38,806 nucleotides of DNA, from positions 1-38,806 of the forward strand of contig JABDAO010000016.1 of the NCBI GenBank assembly GCA_013289095.1. The letters are read 5' to 3'. Positions within the stretch are counted from its first letter, which is position 1. Each line of letters opens with the position of its first letter. This document shows, in pieces, positions 18,065-25,198 of this stretch. This stretch comes from Bacteroidota bacterium. GTDB lineage: Bacteria; Bacteroidota; Bacteroidia; Palsa-965. Both the position numbers and the translations under genes were made by a program. The notes beneath the pieces are model-generated. The model worked only from the letters and a program-made list of their open reading frames with translations. It had not been told where the DNA came from and ran no database searches.

Positions 18065-18243
18065 TGTGCGACCCCTTCGGGGTCGAAAGTTGTTTTGTTT
18101 TACCTTTCTACAAACGTGTGATGCCTTCGGCATCATCCCAAATCCGGTTCATGTAGCTCTTCCCGGAAAGGAAACCCCGAAGGAGTTTAACGTTTGTAGC
18201 ACGCGTCATCACCAAAACCTTCCGACCCCGAAGGGGTCGCACA
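18065..18243. repeat. MITE-like element of nested palindromes
   Basis: The ends are 21-bp perfect inverted repeats (18065-18085 and 18223-18243), and each is largely its own hairpin, built on CGACCCC-TTC-GGGGTCG. A second inverted pair lies inside (ctacaaacgt at 18108-18117 with acgtttgtag at 18190-18199), along with a GATGCC-TTC-GGCATC hairpin near 18120-18134. There is no coding capacity, so any mobility would depend on an enzyme encoded elsewhere. Confidence 0.6.
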
Positions 18244-18267
18244 AATGAAAGCCTGTAGGGAATTAAC

Positions 18268-18282
18268 TAGGGTTCACTCAAA
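18268..18282 (-). repeat. TTTGAGTGAACCCTA motif, left inverted copy
   Basis: On the minus strand it is an exact copy of the 15-bp motif. It forms a perfect inverted pair with 18594-18608, bounding a 341-bp unit. Confidence 0.7.
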
Positions 18283-18417
18283 CACCTACAACCATCACCC
18301 AATCAACACCTAATGTCTCATTTTTATCATTGAGATGCAAGATTAAATGTCGATTCCAATCAAAACCCTTGCACCAAGCAGTACGTTGACGAACTTTGTG
18401 TTCAAAGGAATTTTTTA

Positions 18418-18544
18418 GTTACTTTTTGCTCGTCCAAAAAGTAACGCAAAAAAGACGCCACGCGGACCAACTTCAAGATGGCTTTTCAGCACAGGCCATC
18501 GCTTCTCGCCAGCCATCTTGAAGTTCGTCCCGCCCTTCGGCGGG
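18418..18544. repeat. Cluster of three strong hairpins
   Basis: The first hairpin has an 11-bp perfect stem (gttactttttg at 18418-18428 with 18435-18445). The second pairs 18464-18483 with 18511-18530, 19 of 20 positions matched, around a 27-nt loop. The third is CCCGCC-CTTC-GGCGGG at 18529-18544. Similar AGTTACTTTTTG...CAAAAAGTAAC sequences are familiar as dispersed intergenic repeats in Bacteroidota genomes. The cluster lies inside the 341-bp unit 18268-18608. Confidence 0.6.
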
Positions 18545-18593
18545 AGACTCCCCAGCGCACAGGGCGATTCGTCCTCCACCAGATTGCCGGCTT

Positions 18594-18608
18594 TTTGAGT
18601 GAACCCTA
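18594..18608 (+). repeat. TTTGAGTGAACCCTA motif, right copy
   Basis: An exact 15-bp copy in plus orientation. It is the inverted partner of 18268-18282 and a direct repeat of 19304-19318. Confidence 0.7.
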
Positions 18609-18740
18609 ACTATTCAGCGCGTTTTTGGGTTTTAAACAACCATTCCAGAGGGGGTGGCAACATACACGAATACAAATTCCGGGTAAGGGGATAAGGCTTC
18701 TTAACTAAAAAATGACCGTGCTTTCAGCGGGTTACACTCC

Positions 18741-19201
18741 CTCGTACATACATTCTTCTACATCGTCATTACACGTTTTCCTTTCGTACATACATTCTTC
18801 TCTTTCATAACTACACCTTTCTCCTTCATAAATACATGCTTCTTCGTCGTCAATACACCCTTCTCCTTCATAAATACATGCTTCTTCTTCGTCAATACAG
18901 CCTTCTCCTTCATAAATACATGCTTCTCCTTCGTCAATACAGCCTTCTCCTTCATAAATACATGCTTCTCCTTCATAAATACACCCTTCTCCTTCATAAA
19001 TACATGCTTCTTCTTCGTCAATACACCCTTCTCCTTCATAAATACATGCTTCTCCTTCATAAATACACCCTTCTCCTTCATAAATACATGCTTCTCCTTC
19101 ATAAATACATGCTTCTTCTTCGTCAATACATCCTTCTCCTTCATAAATACATGGTTCGCCTCCGTCAATACCGCTTTCCTTTCGTAAATACGCCTTTCTC
19201 C
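18741..19201. repeat. 21-bp tandem repeat (minisatellite), about 22 units
   Basis: About 22 head-to-tail units of 21 bases lie here. Two unit classes alternate: TTCATAAATACATGCTTCTYC, and TTCGTCAATAC(AG/AC)CCTTCTCC with its variants. The central units from about 18825 to 19160 are nearly identical, while the outer units are diverged; one right-hand unit (19161-19180) has only 20 bases. Because the period is a multiple of three and the units lack stops in some frames, long frames are open on both strands (minus strand period EKHVFMK). A one-base deletion breaks the repeat register, and there is no start context or domain, so I treat it as non-coding. Confidence 0.8.
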
Positions 19202-19303
19202 TTTATACATGCAGCTTTCACTGTGTAAATACACGCGGTTGCCATGCAGTAGCACCCGACACGTCGACTGCAAGAACTGAGTTTCCACAAAATCCGTTCG
19301 TAA

Positions 19304-19318
19304 TTTGAGTGAACCCTA
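19304..19318 (+). repeat. TTTGAGTGAACCCTA motif at the edge of a gene remnant
   Basis: An exact 15-bp copy ending seven bases before the open frame of the T9SS sorting-domain remnant. Together with the inverted partial copy at 17766-17776 it brackets the repeat-rich part of the region. Confidence 0.7.
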
Positions 19319-19325
19319 TTTATGA

Positions 19326-19481
19326 TTGTACTGCCCGGTTGTGAAACAAACCGAGATGGATGGAAACACAGAAAGCATGTTAGATATTACTTCTCTCCCC
19401 CCAGGTTTGTATGTGGTGCATCTCGCCTCTGAAGATGGGACTATTTTTCTTGTTAAAAGCGTGGTGATAGCCAGACAGTGA
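19326..19481 (+). pseudogene. C-terminal remnant of a T9SS cargo gene (sorting domain)
   Basis: A stop at 19323-19325 is followed by 51 open codons ending at TGA 19479-19481. The peptide contains VVKQTEMDGNTESMLD, then ITSLPPGLYVVHLASEDG and TIFLVKSVVIARQ. This is the classic end of a type A T9SS sorting domain: a polar turn, then the LPPGLYxVxL strand, then a hydrophobic-basic last strand. Such domains occur only at the end of large secreted proteins. Nothing upstream encodes the rest; the frame is cut just after the 15-bp repeat motif. It is best read as the 3' end of a deleted or disrupted gene. Confidence 0.75.
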
Positions 19482-19483
19482 TA

Positions 19484-19503
19484 GAACCCCGCTTCAGGGG
19501 TTC
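19484..19503. repeat. Short palindrome after the sorting-domain remnant
   Basis: GAACCCC (19484-19490) pairs with GGGGTTC (19497-19503) around a 6-nt loop, gcttca, two bases beyond the stop codon of the remnant. No T-run follows, so it is a weak terminator candidate. It resembles the REP-like palindromes at 17935 and 30967. Confidence 0.45.
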
Positions 19504-19574
19504 CCTCAAACAAGGGGATCGTATATTCAGGGTTTAGAAAACATGCTATTCAGCTTATTCAAAGGATTAAAAAA

Positions 19575-19651
19575 CGGGAAAGAGGACAAAGAATGGGGCA
19601 ATTTGTGACCATTCTTCGTCCTCTTTTCGTTTCTATACGGCCTCTTTCCCG
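19575..19651 (+). promoter_or_regulatory. Alternative hairpins upstream of pdhA
   Basis: 19580-19596 can pair with 19609-19625 (16 of 17 positions, arm aagaggac...aagaatgg). The overlapping 19575-19585 (cgggaaagagg) can instead pair perfectly with 19641-19651. The two stems share bases and exclude each other, the geometry of an attenuator or switch. It lies about 220 bases before pdhA, so the function is uncertain. Confidence 0.35.
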
Positions 19652-19673
19652 GTCTAAATTCACGATTCTGCCA

Positions 19674-19730
19674 GGATTACGAGTAGGTAATCCCAGATTG
19701 TGCATTAGATGGCTAGTGCGCTAATGCACA
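19674..19730. repeat. Two perfect hairpins upstream of pdhA
   Basis: ggattac (19674-19680) pairs with gtaatcc (19687-19693), and tgtgcattag (19699-19708) pairs with ctaatgcaca (19721-19730). A further ctaatgca occurs at 19811-19818. These could be operator sites or transcript hairpins for pdhA; I cannot distinguish these. Confidence 0.4.
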
Positions 19731-19836
19731 GTGTGTTAGAATTTGTGTGTCGTATCTGGGTTATCCCGCTGGTTGGGTGTGCTGTTGGTCTTTTGAGTGG
19801 GAATGCACTTCTAATGCAGAATGCGGGATAATTGAT

Positions 19837-19844
19837 TAAATTTG
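19837..19844 (+). promoter_or_regulatory. Candidate -7 box before pdhA
   Basis: TAAATTTG fits TAnnTTTG and lies 29 bases before the chosen ATG at 19874. No -33 element is clear. Confidence 0.4.
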
Positions 19845-19873
19845 GGTCTTCTAAAAACAACCCCCAGCACAAC

Positions 19874-20905
19874 ATGGAAAAGGTAGTCTCGAACAAAAAA
19901 GAACCTGTATCGAAAAAGACAGATTTTACCAAGGAAACCTATCTTGAATGGTACAAAAGCATGTTGCTCATGCGTAAATTCGAGGAACGTACCGGTCAGC
20001 TTTACATTCAGCAAAAGATACGCGGGTTTTGTCATCTCTATATTGGTCAGGAGGCCCTGGTTGCAGGGGCTGAGTCGGCTATCCGCAAGGATGACCGGAT
20101 GATCACCGCCTACCGCGACCATGCCCACCCCATTGGCCGGGGCATGCACCCCAAATACATCATGGCCGAACTTTATGCCAAAGCAACCGGTTGTTCGAAA
20201 GGCAAGGGTGGATCGATGCACATGTTTTCGAAAGAATTTAATTTCTTTGGAGGCCACGGCATTGTGGGCGGTCAGATCCCCCTTGGGGCCGGAATTGCGT
20301 TTGCCGATAAATACAACGGAAACGACAGGGTAACCCTTTGCTATATGGGAGATGGGGCCGTACGTCAGGGGGCCCTGCACGAGGCCTTCAACATGGCCAT
20401 GCTCTGGAAATTGCCGGTTATCTTTATCATCGAAAATAATAATTATGCCATGGGTACGTCGGTAGAACGGACTTCGAACGTACACGACTTATACAAAATC
20501 GGTCTCGCCTATAACATGCCTTCCCAACAGGTTGACGGCATGAAATGCGAAACTGTTCACGATGCCATTGCCGAAGCTGCTGTCCGTGCCCGCAAAGGGG
20601 ATGGGCCCACGCTGCTCGAAATGAAAACCTATCGGTACAAGGGCCATTCTATGTCAGACCCCGCCACCTATCGTTCAAAAGAAGAGGTGGAAGAATACAA
20701 AGCCAAAGATCCCATCGAAGAAGTGCTTGCCGTGCTGCGTAAAAACAAATGGATCACCGATGCAGAGATCGAAACCGAAGAAGAAAAGGTGAAAGCGCTG
20801 GTGGATGAGTGTGTTAAATTTGCAGACGAATCTCCTTATCCTACGGCCGATGAGCTGTATAAGGATGTTTATGCCCAGGAGGATTATCCCTATATTATGG
20901 ATTAA
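19874..20905 (+). CDS. pdhA: Pyruvate dehydrogenase E1 component, alpha subunit
   Basis: A 343-residue thiamine-diphosphate enzyme subunit that decarboxylates pyruvate in the complex making acetyl-CoA. The thiamine motif is G159-D160-G161 through to the NNN at 188-190 (GDGAVRQGALHEAF...IIENNNYAMGT). Other landmarks are GFCHLYIGQEA, ITAYRDHAHPIGRGM, GKGGSMHMF, and the loop KGHSMSDPATYRSKEE that contacts the cofactor. Pyruvate rather than branched-chain specificity is the best guess because it sits directly before an E2 gene of PDH type. No beta subunit gene is present here; it must be elsewhere. The ATG at 19874 is preferred over an upstream TTG at 19832, which precedes the -7 box. Confidence 0.93.
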   Translation: MEKVVSNKKEPVSKKTDFTKETYLEWYKSMLLMRKFEERTGQLYIQQKIRGFCHLYIGQEALVAGAESAIRKDDRMITAYRDHAHPIGRGMHPKYIMAELYAKATGCSKGKGGSMHMFSKEFNFFGGHGIVGGQIPLGAGIAFADKYNGNDRVTLCYMGDGAVRQGALHEAFNMAMLWKLPVIFIIENNNYAMGTSVERTSNVHDLYKIGLAYNMPSQQVDGMKCETVHDAIAEAAVRARKGDGPTLLEMKTYRYKGHSMSDPATYRSKEEVEEYKAKDPIEEVLAVLRKNKWITDAEIETEEEKVKALVDECVKFADESPYPTADELYKDVYAQEDYPYIMD

Positions 20906-20974
20906 CCGGGTTGAAGAACTTTTTCGTGAACGCTTTTGATTTATACCAAACAATGCCCGTACAAAACCTATCCT

Positions 20975-22258
20975 ATGGCCGAAATAGTTAAAATGCCCAA
21001 GTTAAGCGATACCATGACCGAAGGGGTTGTGGCCAAATGGCATAAAAAAGTGGGTGAGAAAGTAAAAAACGGCGAACTGCTGGCCGATATCGAAACCGAC
21101 AAGGCTACCATGGAATTTGAGTCTTTCCAGGATGGGGTACTGCTCTATCAGGGGGTAGCCGAAGGCAAGGGAGCCCCGGTGGATGCTATTCTAGCCATCC
21201 TCGGCAAAGAAGGCGAAGACATTTCTGCCCTGCTGGCAGAAGCAAAGAATGCGGCAGCAAAACCGGCCGAAACTTCTCCTGAGGTGAAAGCGCTGGCGGC
21301 GCCAGAAAAAATCATAGAAAAGAAAGCCGAACCTCTCCCCGAACCTGTGCTGCAGAAAGCGACTGTAAGCCAGCCGGTAGCGGCTGCATCCAATGGTCAT
21401 TCGGATTCACGGATGAAGGCATCTCCGCTTGCCAAAAAACTGGCTGTTGAAAAGGGCATCAATATTCTCACCGTGAAAGGAAGCGGTGATTATGGCAGGA
21501 TCATCAAACGCGATGTGGAAAATTACACGGGATCGGCCTTGCAGATGAAAACCTTTGTAGGCGTAGAAAGTTTTAGGGAAGAAGCCGTTTCGCAGATGCG
21601 TAAGACCATTGCCCGTCGTCTGGCCGAAAGCAAGTTTTCGGCTCCGCATTTTTATCTCACCATGGAGATTGAGATGGATGAAATGATAAAGGCCCGTGAA
21701 TCTATCAATACCGTGAGCCCGGTAAAAATATCCTACAACGATTTGGTCATCAAAGCCGTTGCTTCCTCACTCCGTTCAAACCCCAAGGTAAATTCATCCT
21801 GGCTTGGCGATCGGATCCGCTACAACGAGCATATCCACATCGGTATGGCCGTAGCCGTTGATGACGGTTTGCTGGTTCCTGTCATCCGTTTTGCCGATGG
21901 AAAGACCCTGAGCCAAATTTCGGCCGAAGCAAGGGAATTTGCGAAAAAGGCCAAGGAGAAAAAGCTTCAACCTTCAGATTGGGAAGGAAACACCTTTACC
22001 ATCTCCAACCTGGGGATGTTCGGCATCGATCAGTTCACTGCCATTATAAACCCACCAGATGCCTGTATCCTGGCAATCGGAGGCATCAAACAAGCGCCCA
22101 TTGTTAAAAACGGTCAGCTTGTAGCCGGTAACCTCATGAAAGTAACCCTTTCCTGCGATCACCGGGTGGTTGACGGGGCAACCGGTTCTGCATTCCTCCA
22201 AACATTTAAACATCTGCTCGAAAACCCGGTGTTGTTGCTCGGTGCGGCTTCGATCTAA
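20975..22258 (+). CDS. Pyruvate dehydrogenase E2, dihydrolipoamide acetyltransferase
   Basis: A 427-residue core protein that transfers acetyl groups from lipoate to CoA. The N-terminal lipoyl domain (MPKLSDTMTEGVVAKW) carries the lipoylated lysine K43 in ETDKATMEFES. An alanine/proline-rich linker (about 85-140) leads to the E1/E3-binding domain (KASPLAKKLAVEKG...GSGDYGRIIKRDVENY). The catalytic domain ends with the active-site motif SCDHRVVDG, H396 and D400. One lipoyl domain is present. It lies 69 bases after pdhA and is closed by a terminator, forming a two-gene operon. The ATG at 20975 starts the lipoyl domain directly; the longer frame from 20936 adds nothing recognisable. Confidence 0.94.
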   Translation: MAEIVKMPKLSDTMTEGVVAKWHKKVGEKVKNGELLADIETDKATMEFESFQDGVLLYQGVAEGKGAPVDAILAILGKEGEDISALLAEAKNAAAKPAETSPEVKALAAPEKIIEKKAEPLPEPVLQKATVSQPVAAASNGHSDSRMKASPLAKKLAVEKGINILTVKGSGDYGRIIKRDVENYTGSALQMKTFVGVESFREEAVSQMRKTIARRLAESKFSAPHFYLTMEIEMDEMIKARESINTVSPVKISYNDLVIKAVASSLRSNPKVNSSWLGDRIRYNEHIHIGMAVAVDDGLLVPVIRFADGKTLSQISAEAREFAKKAKEKKLQPSDWEGNTFTISNLGMFGIDQFTAIINPPDACILAIGGIKQAPIVKNGQLVAGNLMKVTLSCDHRVVDGATGSAFLQTFKHLLENPVLLLGAASI

Positions 22259-22290
22259 GCTTTTTCCGACGCTCCGTATATTCCCTCTCC

Positions 22291-22325
22291 TCGCAATTGA
22301 TTGATAACCAATTGCGATTTTTTTT
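22291..22325 (+). terminator. Intrinsic terminator of the pdhA-E2 operon
   Basis: A 9-bp perfect stem (tcgcaattg at 22291-22299 with caattgcga at 22309-22317) is followed directly by eight T residues at 22318-22325, 33 bases past the E2 stop. Confidence 0.9.
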
Positions 22326-22587
22326 GTCCATCATAATCTGCATACACTTAAGGGACACGCACAAGGCTTAACGCACTTTTGCATTAGCCTGTTACACGGC
22401 TACTGCAAAATCCGGTTTATCCTTCTTCACCAAATACCAGGTCACTGTCACTGCCTCTGCCTCCCAACGCTCGTAATCGTAATTTTCGGGAATCCAGACG
22501 CGATTGCCCTGTTAGATCCTGTTCATCCAGTGTAAATTGAGCGAAAAATGTTGCCTGATCTGTTGATTGTGTGATTGTTGGGGTCGG

Positions 22588-22604
22588 TTGAGTGAACTCC
22601 TATT
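22588..22604 (+). repeat. Variant copy of the TTTGAGTGAACCCTA motif
   Basis: TTGAGTGAACTCCTATT equals the 19305-19320 copy plus one inserted T. No inverted partner was found nearby. Confidence 0.5.
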
Positions 22605-22825
22605 CGAGTCTTAACTTCCCGAAATGGTGCTTGCTCCAACATAGACTATTCGTTGTCTGAAATGGGTAAACCCCAGAAAATGAAGTAAACTCAAAATGCT
22701 GTTTCTGCACAAACCCGTGAGCTGGAAGACCGGATGCTTTGGAGGACAGACAATTGTCGCACCGGCCCTTATTTCTCTGCAAAACAATAATTCGCAGTAT
22801 TTCGCCCCAGCTGCGTCAATATTCC

Positions 22826-22833
22826 TACTTTTG
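22826..22833 (+). promoter_or_regulatory. Candidate -7 box before kup
   Basis: TACTTTTG matches TAnnTTTG. It lies 69 bases before the ATG at 22903 and 21 bases before an in-frame GTG at 22855, so it does not decide between the two starts. Confidence 0.4.
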
Positions 22834-22902
22834 TGCGCTTAATTTTCCCGGCCAGTGTCCAAAGACCATCCACGTTCCATCAAGGAATCCCATCACCACC
22901 AT

Positions 22903-24852
22903 ATGAGTAAGGTTACTGCGGCCGGTCTGCTGGTAACGCTTGGAATTATCTTTGGCGATATTGGTACTTCTCCCTTGTATGTATTGAGTGAAGTAATTGG
23001 TACAGGACCCATTCATGGCGATATTATCCTGGGCGTTGTTTCCTGTATCTTCTGGACACTCACGCTTCAAACTACCTTAAAATATGTAATCCTTACCTTA
23101 AGGGCAGATAACAAAGGCGAAGGCGGGATCTTTTCGCTGTATGCCCTGGTCAGAAGAACCAAAAAGAAATGGTTGCTGTTTCCTGCCATCATCGGTGGAA
23201 GCACCTTGCTTGCTGACGGCATCATCACTCCCCCTATTTCTGTGGCATCGGCCATTGAAGGCTTGAGAAACCTGAACCCGCATATCCCTACCATCAGCAT
23301 CACCATTGGCATACTGGTGGGTTTGTTTTTTATCCAGCAGTTTGGCACTTCGGCAATCGGCAAATTGTTCGGGCCAATCATGCTCGTCTGGTTTTCGATG
23401 ATCGGGGTGCTCGGGGCGATCCAGGTTTTTGGCGACATGAGCGTGCTCAAAGCCCTGAACCCCTACTATGCATACGATCTGCTGGCCAATCACCCCGGAG
23501 GTTTTTTACTCCTGGGCGCTGTGTTCCTGTGTACCACCGGGGCAGAAGCCTTGTATTCCGATCTGGGTCATTGCGGGAAAAGCAATATACGTGTAAGCTG
23601 GATCTTTGTAAAAGTCTGCCTGGTCTTGAATTACCTCGGTCAGGCTGCCTGGCTGATAGCACACGAAGGGAAACAGTTGCACGACATGACCCCGTTTTTT
23701 GCCATCATCGACTCCAGCATCCTGCCAGTTGCCATTGTTATTGCCACCAGCGCCGCCATCGTTGCCAGTCAGGCGCTTATCAGCGGGTCGTTTACGCTGA
23801 TCAACGAAGCCATCCGTCTGAATTTCTGGCCCAAGGTGAAGATTGTGTACCCTACAAACATCAAGGGGCAGCTTTATATCCCTTCCGTCAACTGGCTGCT
23901 CTGTGCCGGTTGTGTGGCTATTGTACTCTACTTCAAAGAATCGAGCCGTATGGCCGCAGCTTACGGTCTGGCCATTGTACTGACCATGTTGATGACCACT
24001 TCGTTGCTGACCTATTTCATGATCATCAAACGCTATTCGAAAGTATTTATCTTCTCCTGTCTGGCCGTGTATGTTACCATCGAAACATCCTTCCTTATTG
24101 CCAATATGCATAAGTTCAAGGATGGGGGGTGGGTCACGCTCATGATCGCAACAGGCCTGGTTACGGTGATGTGGGTTTGGTACGAGGCCCGCAGGATCAA
24201 GAACCGTTATGTTGAATTTGTAGAACTGAAAGATTACCTCAAACTCATCAACGACCTGAGCAAGGATATGGCCGTGCCCAAATACGCCACTCACCTGGTG
24301 TACCTTACCAGCGCAGATAATAAGGATGAGATCGAATCAAAGGTCATTTATTCCATTCTTCAGAAGCAACCCAAACGGGCCGATATCTATTGGCTGGTTC
24401 ACGTAGATGTGGTGGATGAACCTTACCGCATGGAATATGTGGTCACCGAAATTATCCAGAACGATGTGATCCGCGTTGATTTTCGTTTGGGTTTCAGGGT
24501 GGCGCCCCGTATCAATTTGCTGTTCCGCAAAGTGGTTCAGGACATGGTGTCCAACAAAGAAATGGATATCACCAGCAGGTACGAATCGCTTAACAAAAGC
24601 AATGTCATCGGCGACTTTATGTTTGTGGTGATGGAAAAATTCCTGAGCAGCGACAACGACCTGCCCATTTACGAAAAGATGATCCTCAAAGGATATTTTA
24701 TCCTGAAAGAATTCAGTATCTCTGAAGAAAAAGCCTTTGGTCTTGACACCAGCTCGGTAAAGGTAGAGAAGGTGCCGCTGGTCATATCCCCTCCCCGGGA
24801 GATCAATCTGAAACGGGTGTTTCCGAGCAGGAACACGAAGGTGCACGAGTGA
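22903..24852 (+). CDS. kup: Kup-type low-affinity potassium transporter
   Basis: A 649-residue inner-membrane K+ uptake protein, probably a proton symporter. The hallmark GIIFGDIGTSPLYVLSE begins the first helix. ALVRRTKKKW, GGSTLLADGIITPPISV, and GAVFLCTTGAEALYSDLGHCG are further conserved segments. About 12 helices span residues 1-430, followed by a hydrophilic cytoplasmic domain of about 220 residues. The frame also opens at a GTG at 22855, adding 16 residues with a HHHH run; the ATG at 22903 puts the first helix at the usual distance from the start, though the GTG cannot be excluded. It stands alone. Confidence 0.93.
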   Translation: MSKVTAAGLLVTLGIIFGDIGTSPLYVLSEVIGTGPIHGDIILGVVSCIFWTLTLQTTLKYVILTLRADNKGEGGIFSLYALVRRTKKKWLLFPAIIGGSTLLADGIITPPISVASAIEGLRNLNPHIPTISITIGILVGLFFIQQFGTSAIGKLFGPIMLVWFSMIGVLGAIQVFGDMSVLKALNPYYAYDLLANHPGGFLLLGAVFLCTTGAEALYSDLGHCGKSNIRVSWIFVKVCLVLNYLGQAAWLIAHEGKQLHDMTPFFAIIDSSILPVAIVIATSAAIVASQALISGSFTLINEAIRLNFWPKVKIVYPTNIKGQLYIPSVNWLLCAGCVAIVLYFKESSRMAAAYGLAIVLTMLMTTSLLTYFMIIKRYSKVFIFSCLAVYVTIETSFLIANMHKFKDGGWVTLMIATGLVTVMWVWYEARRIKNRYVEFVELKDYLKLINDLSKDMAVPKYATHLVYLTSADNKDEIESKVIYSILQKQPKRADIYWLVHVDVVDEPYRMEYVVTEIIQNDVIRVDFRLGFRVAPRINLLFRKVVQDMVSNKEMDITSRYESLNKSNVIGDFMFVVMEKFLSSDNDLPIYEKMILKGYFILKEFSISEEKAFGLDTSSVKVEKVPLVISPPREINLKRVFPSRNTKVHE

Positions 24853-25198
24853 TCGGAGCACTTGCGCTGTGAACGACCGCATTATTTTACACCGCACCTT
24901 GACATGAAGCGCGATTCAATACGCTTAAATGAGTCTTCTGATCTTGATCCGCCGAACTGAATCTTGCCCGGAAACAATGTTTCTTCGATCTCATGTTGCA
25001 GCCTGAGTGATATCCGCCGATCATTCCTTCCCCGATGGAGGCAGAGCGGGCATGCCAGGAATCAAACATACCGGCAAGTGAGAGATTTCAATAATTTAAT
25101 AGCTATATTTAACTTCTGAAGTCATTGTTTACTTGCGGCTTTAGCGTGAAAGCGGAGCTGCCAGGGAGCTACAGCCATATATATCAAGGAGAAAAAGA
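24853..25198. other. Intergenic region between kup and the ATPase gene
   Basis: A 346-base stretch with no gene, RNA or repeat that I recognise. It ends with the Shine-Dalgarno sequence of the ATPase gene. It marks the left edge of the putative defence cassette. Confidence 0.5.
25186..25191 (+). promoter_or_regulatory. Strong Shine-Dalgarno sequence before the AAA ATPase gene
   Basis: AAGGAG lies seven bases before the ATG at 25199. Most genes of this window have no such site, as is usual in Bacteroidota, so its presence fixes the start and hints at a foreign origin. Confidence 0.6.

Larger units (their letters stand above)
17763..19873. other. Gene-poor, repeat-rich region between ispF and pdhA
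   Basis: A 2.1-kb region without an intact recognisable gene. From left to right it holds a partial 15-bp motif copy, a GCGCT palindrome, a 179-bp element of nested palindromes, a 341-bp unit bounded by 15-bp inverted repeats, a 21-bp minisatellite, a broken T9SS sorting-domain coding end, and several hairpins before pdhA. Each is listed separately. Confidence 0.8.
22326..22902. other. Intergenic region between the PDH operon and kup
   Basis: No recognisable gene was found in either strand. It contains a variant of the 15-bp TTTGAGTGAACCCTA motif at 22588-22604 and a candidate kup promoter box at 22826. Short frames here lack any family character. Confidence 0.5.

Noticed and set aside
18741-19201. 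CRISPR array
   Set aside because: Units are contiguous without spacers, only 21 bases long, and no cas gene is present.
18758-19288. 176-codon minus-strand frame and 130-codon plus-strand frame over the minisatellite, as coding genes
   Set aside because: Both frames are open only because the 21-bp unit lacks stops. The repeat register is broken by a one-base deletion at 19161-19180, and no signal, domain or start context supports translation.
17763-19873. Complete insertion sequence or phage remnant
   Set aside because: No transposase, integrase or structural gene is visible; only repeats and palindromes are present.
23506-24897. Long minus-strand frames across kup
   Set aside because: They are histidine/glutamine-rich antisense translations of membrane helices, with no motif support.
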